Positions 13,496 through 14,805 of a stretch of DNA of 14,805 bases are shown here, in pieces. Each line of letters starts with the position of its first letter. The stretch's first letter is position 1. Source of the DNA: an uncultured Clostridium sp. (lineage in GTDB: Bacteria; Bacillota; Clostridia; Clostridiales; Clostridiaceae); the NCBI GenBank assembly GCA_900543325.1, contig UQQU01000077.1, forward strand, positions 1 to 14,805, written 5' to 3'. The notes under the pieces are model-generated. The model worked only from the letters and a program-made list of their open reading frames with translations, made no database searches and was not told where the DNA came from. Both the position numbers and the translations under genes were made by a program.

Positions 13496-13524
13496 TTGAC
13501 ATATAAAAATATCTATAGTATATA
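13496..13524 (+). promoter_or_regulatory. Proximal promoter candidate of the 3D-domain gene
   Basis: TTGACA (13496-13501) and TATATA (13519-13524) have a 17-base spacer, with an expected start near 13531 and a short leader of about 34 bases. With the copy 94 bases upstream, this gives two tandem sigma-A-like promoters for one gene. Confidence 0.55.
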
Positions 13525-13564
13525 TATTTAAACATTATACTTTTTAATTTTATGATGGAGGTGA

Positions 13565-14725
13565 ATGTTTCTGTTTAAAAGAAGTATATCTTGTGTTTTA
13601 GCAATGACTATATTTTTATCTTCTGTAATTACTATTACACCATATGCTACTACACCACAAGATACAATTAACGAAAATTTATCAAAATATAAACAACTCG
13701 ATAGTGAAATTTTAGATTTAGACTCTAAGATAGAAGAATTAAACACTGAAATAGCTACTATTAATTCTAAACTTACTGAAAACAAAGAGGCTATTACTTC
13801 TATTGAAAATCAAATTGAATCTACAGAATCTAAATTAGAACAAACAAAAGAGGAAATTGAAGAAGCTCAAATAACTCTAGATAACAGAGTAAGAAATATG
13901 TATAAAACTAATATATCTTCAAATATGATAGTTAGTATTATAACATCAACTAGTATTTCAGAATTATTTTCTAGGATTCAAGCTATATCTAAGATAATTT
14001 CTACTGATAAGAAAATTCTTATTGATATAAATGAAAAGAAAGATTCATTAAATAAAGATATAGAAACTTTAAATACTAAAAACAATGAATTAAAAACATT
14101 ACAAACAACTATAGAAAATGACTTAAAAGTAGTAGAAGAAAAAAAACAAGAACAAGAAGAATATTCCGATAAACTAAATTCAGAAAAAGAAGCTGTTTTT
14201 GCTATTATAGAGGAGAATGAAAAAACTTTAATTTCAAAACCTCTATCTATTGCTAATTCATCAACTGCTTCAGCATCCGAATTGCAAGATGCTATTGATA
14301 CATTAAACTCTTATATTCCACTATTAAATAGTTCAACAACTATTAATATGGCTAAAGAAGGTATTAGTAATGCTAAAGCAAGAATATCAGAACTTAATAC
14401 ACCTACAGTTCCAACAACTAGTACTGAAGTTGGTACTGCAATAAAAACATTAATAATGGAATCTACTGCCTATTATGGACATGGTATTACGGCTTCTGGT
14501 TTAAAGCCAGTTAGAAATCCTGATGGTATTAGTACCATTGCTGTTGATCCTAATGTAATTCCACTTGGTACAAAAGTTTACGTATCCGGTTATGGCCTTG
14601 CAATAGCCGCTGATACTGGTGGTGCTATTAAAGGAAATATTATTGATGTATTCCTTAATACTCATGAAGAATGTATGTCATGGGGAAGAAGACAAGTTAC
14701 TGTACAAATATTAGAATACCCATGA
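13565..14725 (+). CDS. Secreted cell-wall protein: PcsB/CwlO-type coiled coil plus 3D (Asp-Asp-Asp) domain
   Basis: Exported 386-residue protein likely to cleave peptidoglycan. A signal peptide (KR at 5-6, hydrophobic core about 8-22, cleavage probably near A28) is followed by two long helices (about 33-110 and 140-225) joined by a segment with NRVRNMYKTN and SISELFSRIQAISKI. This is characteristic of the PcsB/CwlO coiled-coil region that binds the FtsEX transporter in other Gram-positives. A Ser/Thr-rich linker (about 226-295) leads to a C-terminal 3D domain with D328, D350 (ADTGGAIKG) and D361 (DVF), the three aspartates that name the family, in a lytic-transglycosylase-like double-psi barrel. 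PcsB and CwlO themselves end in CHAP or NlpC/P60 domains, so this is a different catalytic end. GGAGG is only 3 bases before the ATG, but GGAGGTGA pairs fully with 16S rRNA and no better in-frame start exists. A strong terminator follows. Confidence 0.9.
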   Translation: MFLFKRSISCVLAMTIFLSSVITITPYATTPQDTINENLSKYKQLDSEILDLDSKIEELNTEIATINSKLTENKEAITSIENQIESTESKLEQTKEEIEEAQITLDNRVRNMYKTNISSNMIVSIITSTSISELFSRIQAISKIISTDKKILIDINEKKDSLNKDIETLNTKNNELKTLQTTIENDLKVVEEKKQEQEEYSDKLNSEKEAVFAIIEENEKTLISKPLSIANSSTASASELQDAIDTLNSYIPLLNSSTTINMAKEGISNAKARISELNTPTVPTTSTEVGTAIKTLIMESTAYYGHGITASGLKPVRNPDGISTIAVDPNVIPLGTKVYVSGYGLAIAADTGGAIKGNIIDVFLNTHEECMSWGRRQVTVQILEYP

Positions 14726-14759
14726 TAATTATTTATAGACAAGCTTTAAAAATAAATAT

Positions 14760-14783
14760 CCACCAGCTAAGCTGGTGGTTTTT
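14760..14783 (+). terminator. Intrinsic terminator after the 3D-domain gene
   Basis: A perfect 8-bp stem, CCACCAGC (14760-14767) with GCTGGTGG (14771-14778), has a 3-base loop and five T. It is far richer in G+C than the surrounding DNA. It lies 34 bases past the stop. It may belong to a repeated or mobile-element end (see the adjacent hairpin), with termination as a side effect. Confidence 0.8.
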
Positions 14784-14788
14784 CATGA

Positions 14789-14801
14789 GCCCTATAAGGG
14801 C
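14789..14801. repeat. Second G+C-rich hairpin at the right edge
   Basis: GCCCT (14789-14793) and AGGGC (14797-14801) form a perfect 5-bp stem with an ATA loop, 10 bases after the preceding hairpin. Two compact G+C-rich hairpins in tandem resemble the subterminal structure of IS200/IS605-type elements or REP-like repeats, but the sequence ends 4 bases later, so no transposase can be seen. Confidence 0.4.
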
Positions 14802-14805
14802 AAGT

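Noticed and set aside
13528..13785. Minus-strand open frame overlapping the start of the 3D-domain gene
   Set aside because: It opposes the signal peptide and coiled coil of a clearly real gene and lacks a ribosome site.

Overview
The window is AT-rich DNA (roughly 30% G+C by eye) with strong AGGAGG-type ribosome sites, dense clostridial-type genes and T-rich intrinsic terminators. Pyruvate:ferredoxin oxidoreductase, an FprA-type flavodiiron protein and a PcsB-coiled-coil/3D cell-wall protein point to a strictly anaerobic Firmicute, most likely Clostridium sensu stricto. This is inferred from protein families and composition; no rRNA or tRNA gene is present.

Layout. Positions 1-3277 (minus) hold most of nifJ, whose last ~80 codons lie off the left edge. 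A 444-base divergent region carries candidate nifJ promoters, AT-rich palindromes and an inverted repeat in front of a plus-strand HxlR-type regulator (3722-4096). A terminator, a 15-bp tandem repeat and a near-consensus promoter follow, then fprA (4404-5615). A long bidirectional terminator separates fprA from a convergent minus-strand block: a P-type calcium ATPase (5680-8307), an AarF/UbiB atypical kinase (8402-10006) and a small phasin-like protein (10029-10343). Further minus-strand genes are a beta-helix-like lipoprotein (10496-11059), a strongly acidic repetitive protein with a basic tail (11227-11946) and an alanyl-tRNA editing protein (12111-13307). The last gene, on the plus strand (13565-14725), encodes a secreted coiled-coil plus 3D-domain cell-wall protein. 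Two G+C-rich hairpins close the window.

How the genes work together. The left third looks like a redox neighbourhood: an oxygen-sensitive central enzyme (PFOR), a cysteine-bearing HxlR regulator, and an oxygen-reducing flavodiiron protein. The nifJ and fprA promoters both carry a 13-15 bp box resembling the PerR operator over the -10 element, next to a 14-bp perfect palindrome. The nifJ-hxlR region also contains five TAGTAT half-sites, two of them forming the inverted repeat before hxlR. The phasin-like and UbiB genes are 22 bases apart and almost certainly cotranscribed; no terminator is visible before the ATPase. The remaining genes appear to be separate envelope or translation-quality functions.

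No CRISPR array, transposase, phage gene, tRNA or rRNA was seen. Nothing amounts to a clearly new multi-gene system. The best leads are the shared promoter architecture, the acidic/basic repeat protein, the phasin-UbiB pair and the PcsB-type coiled coil fused to a 3D domain.
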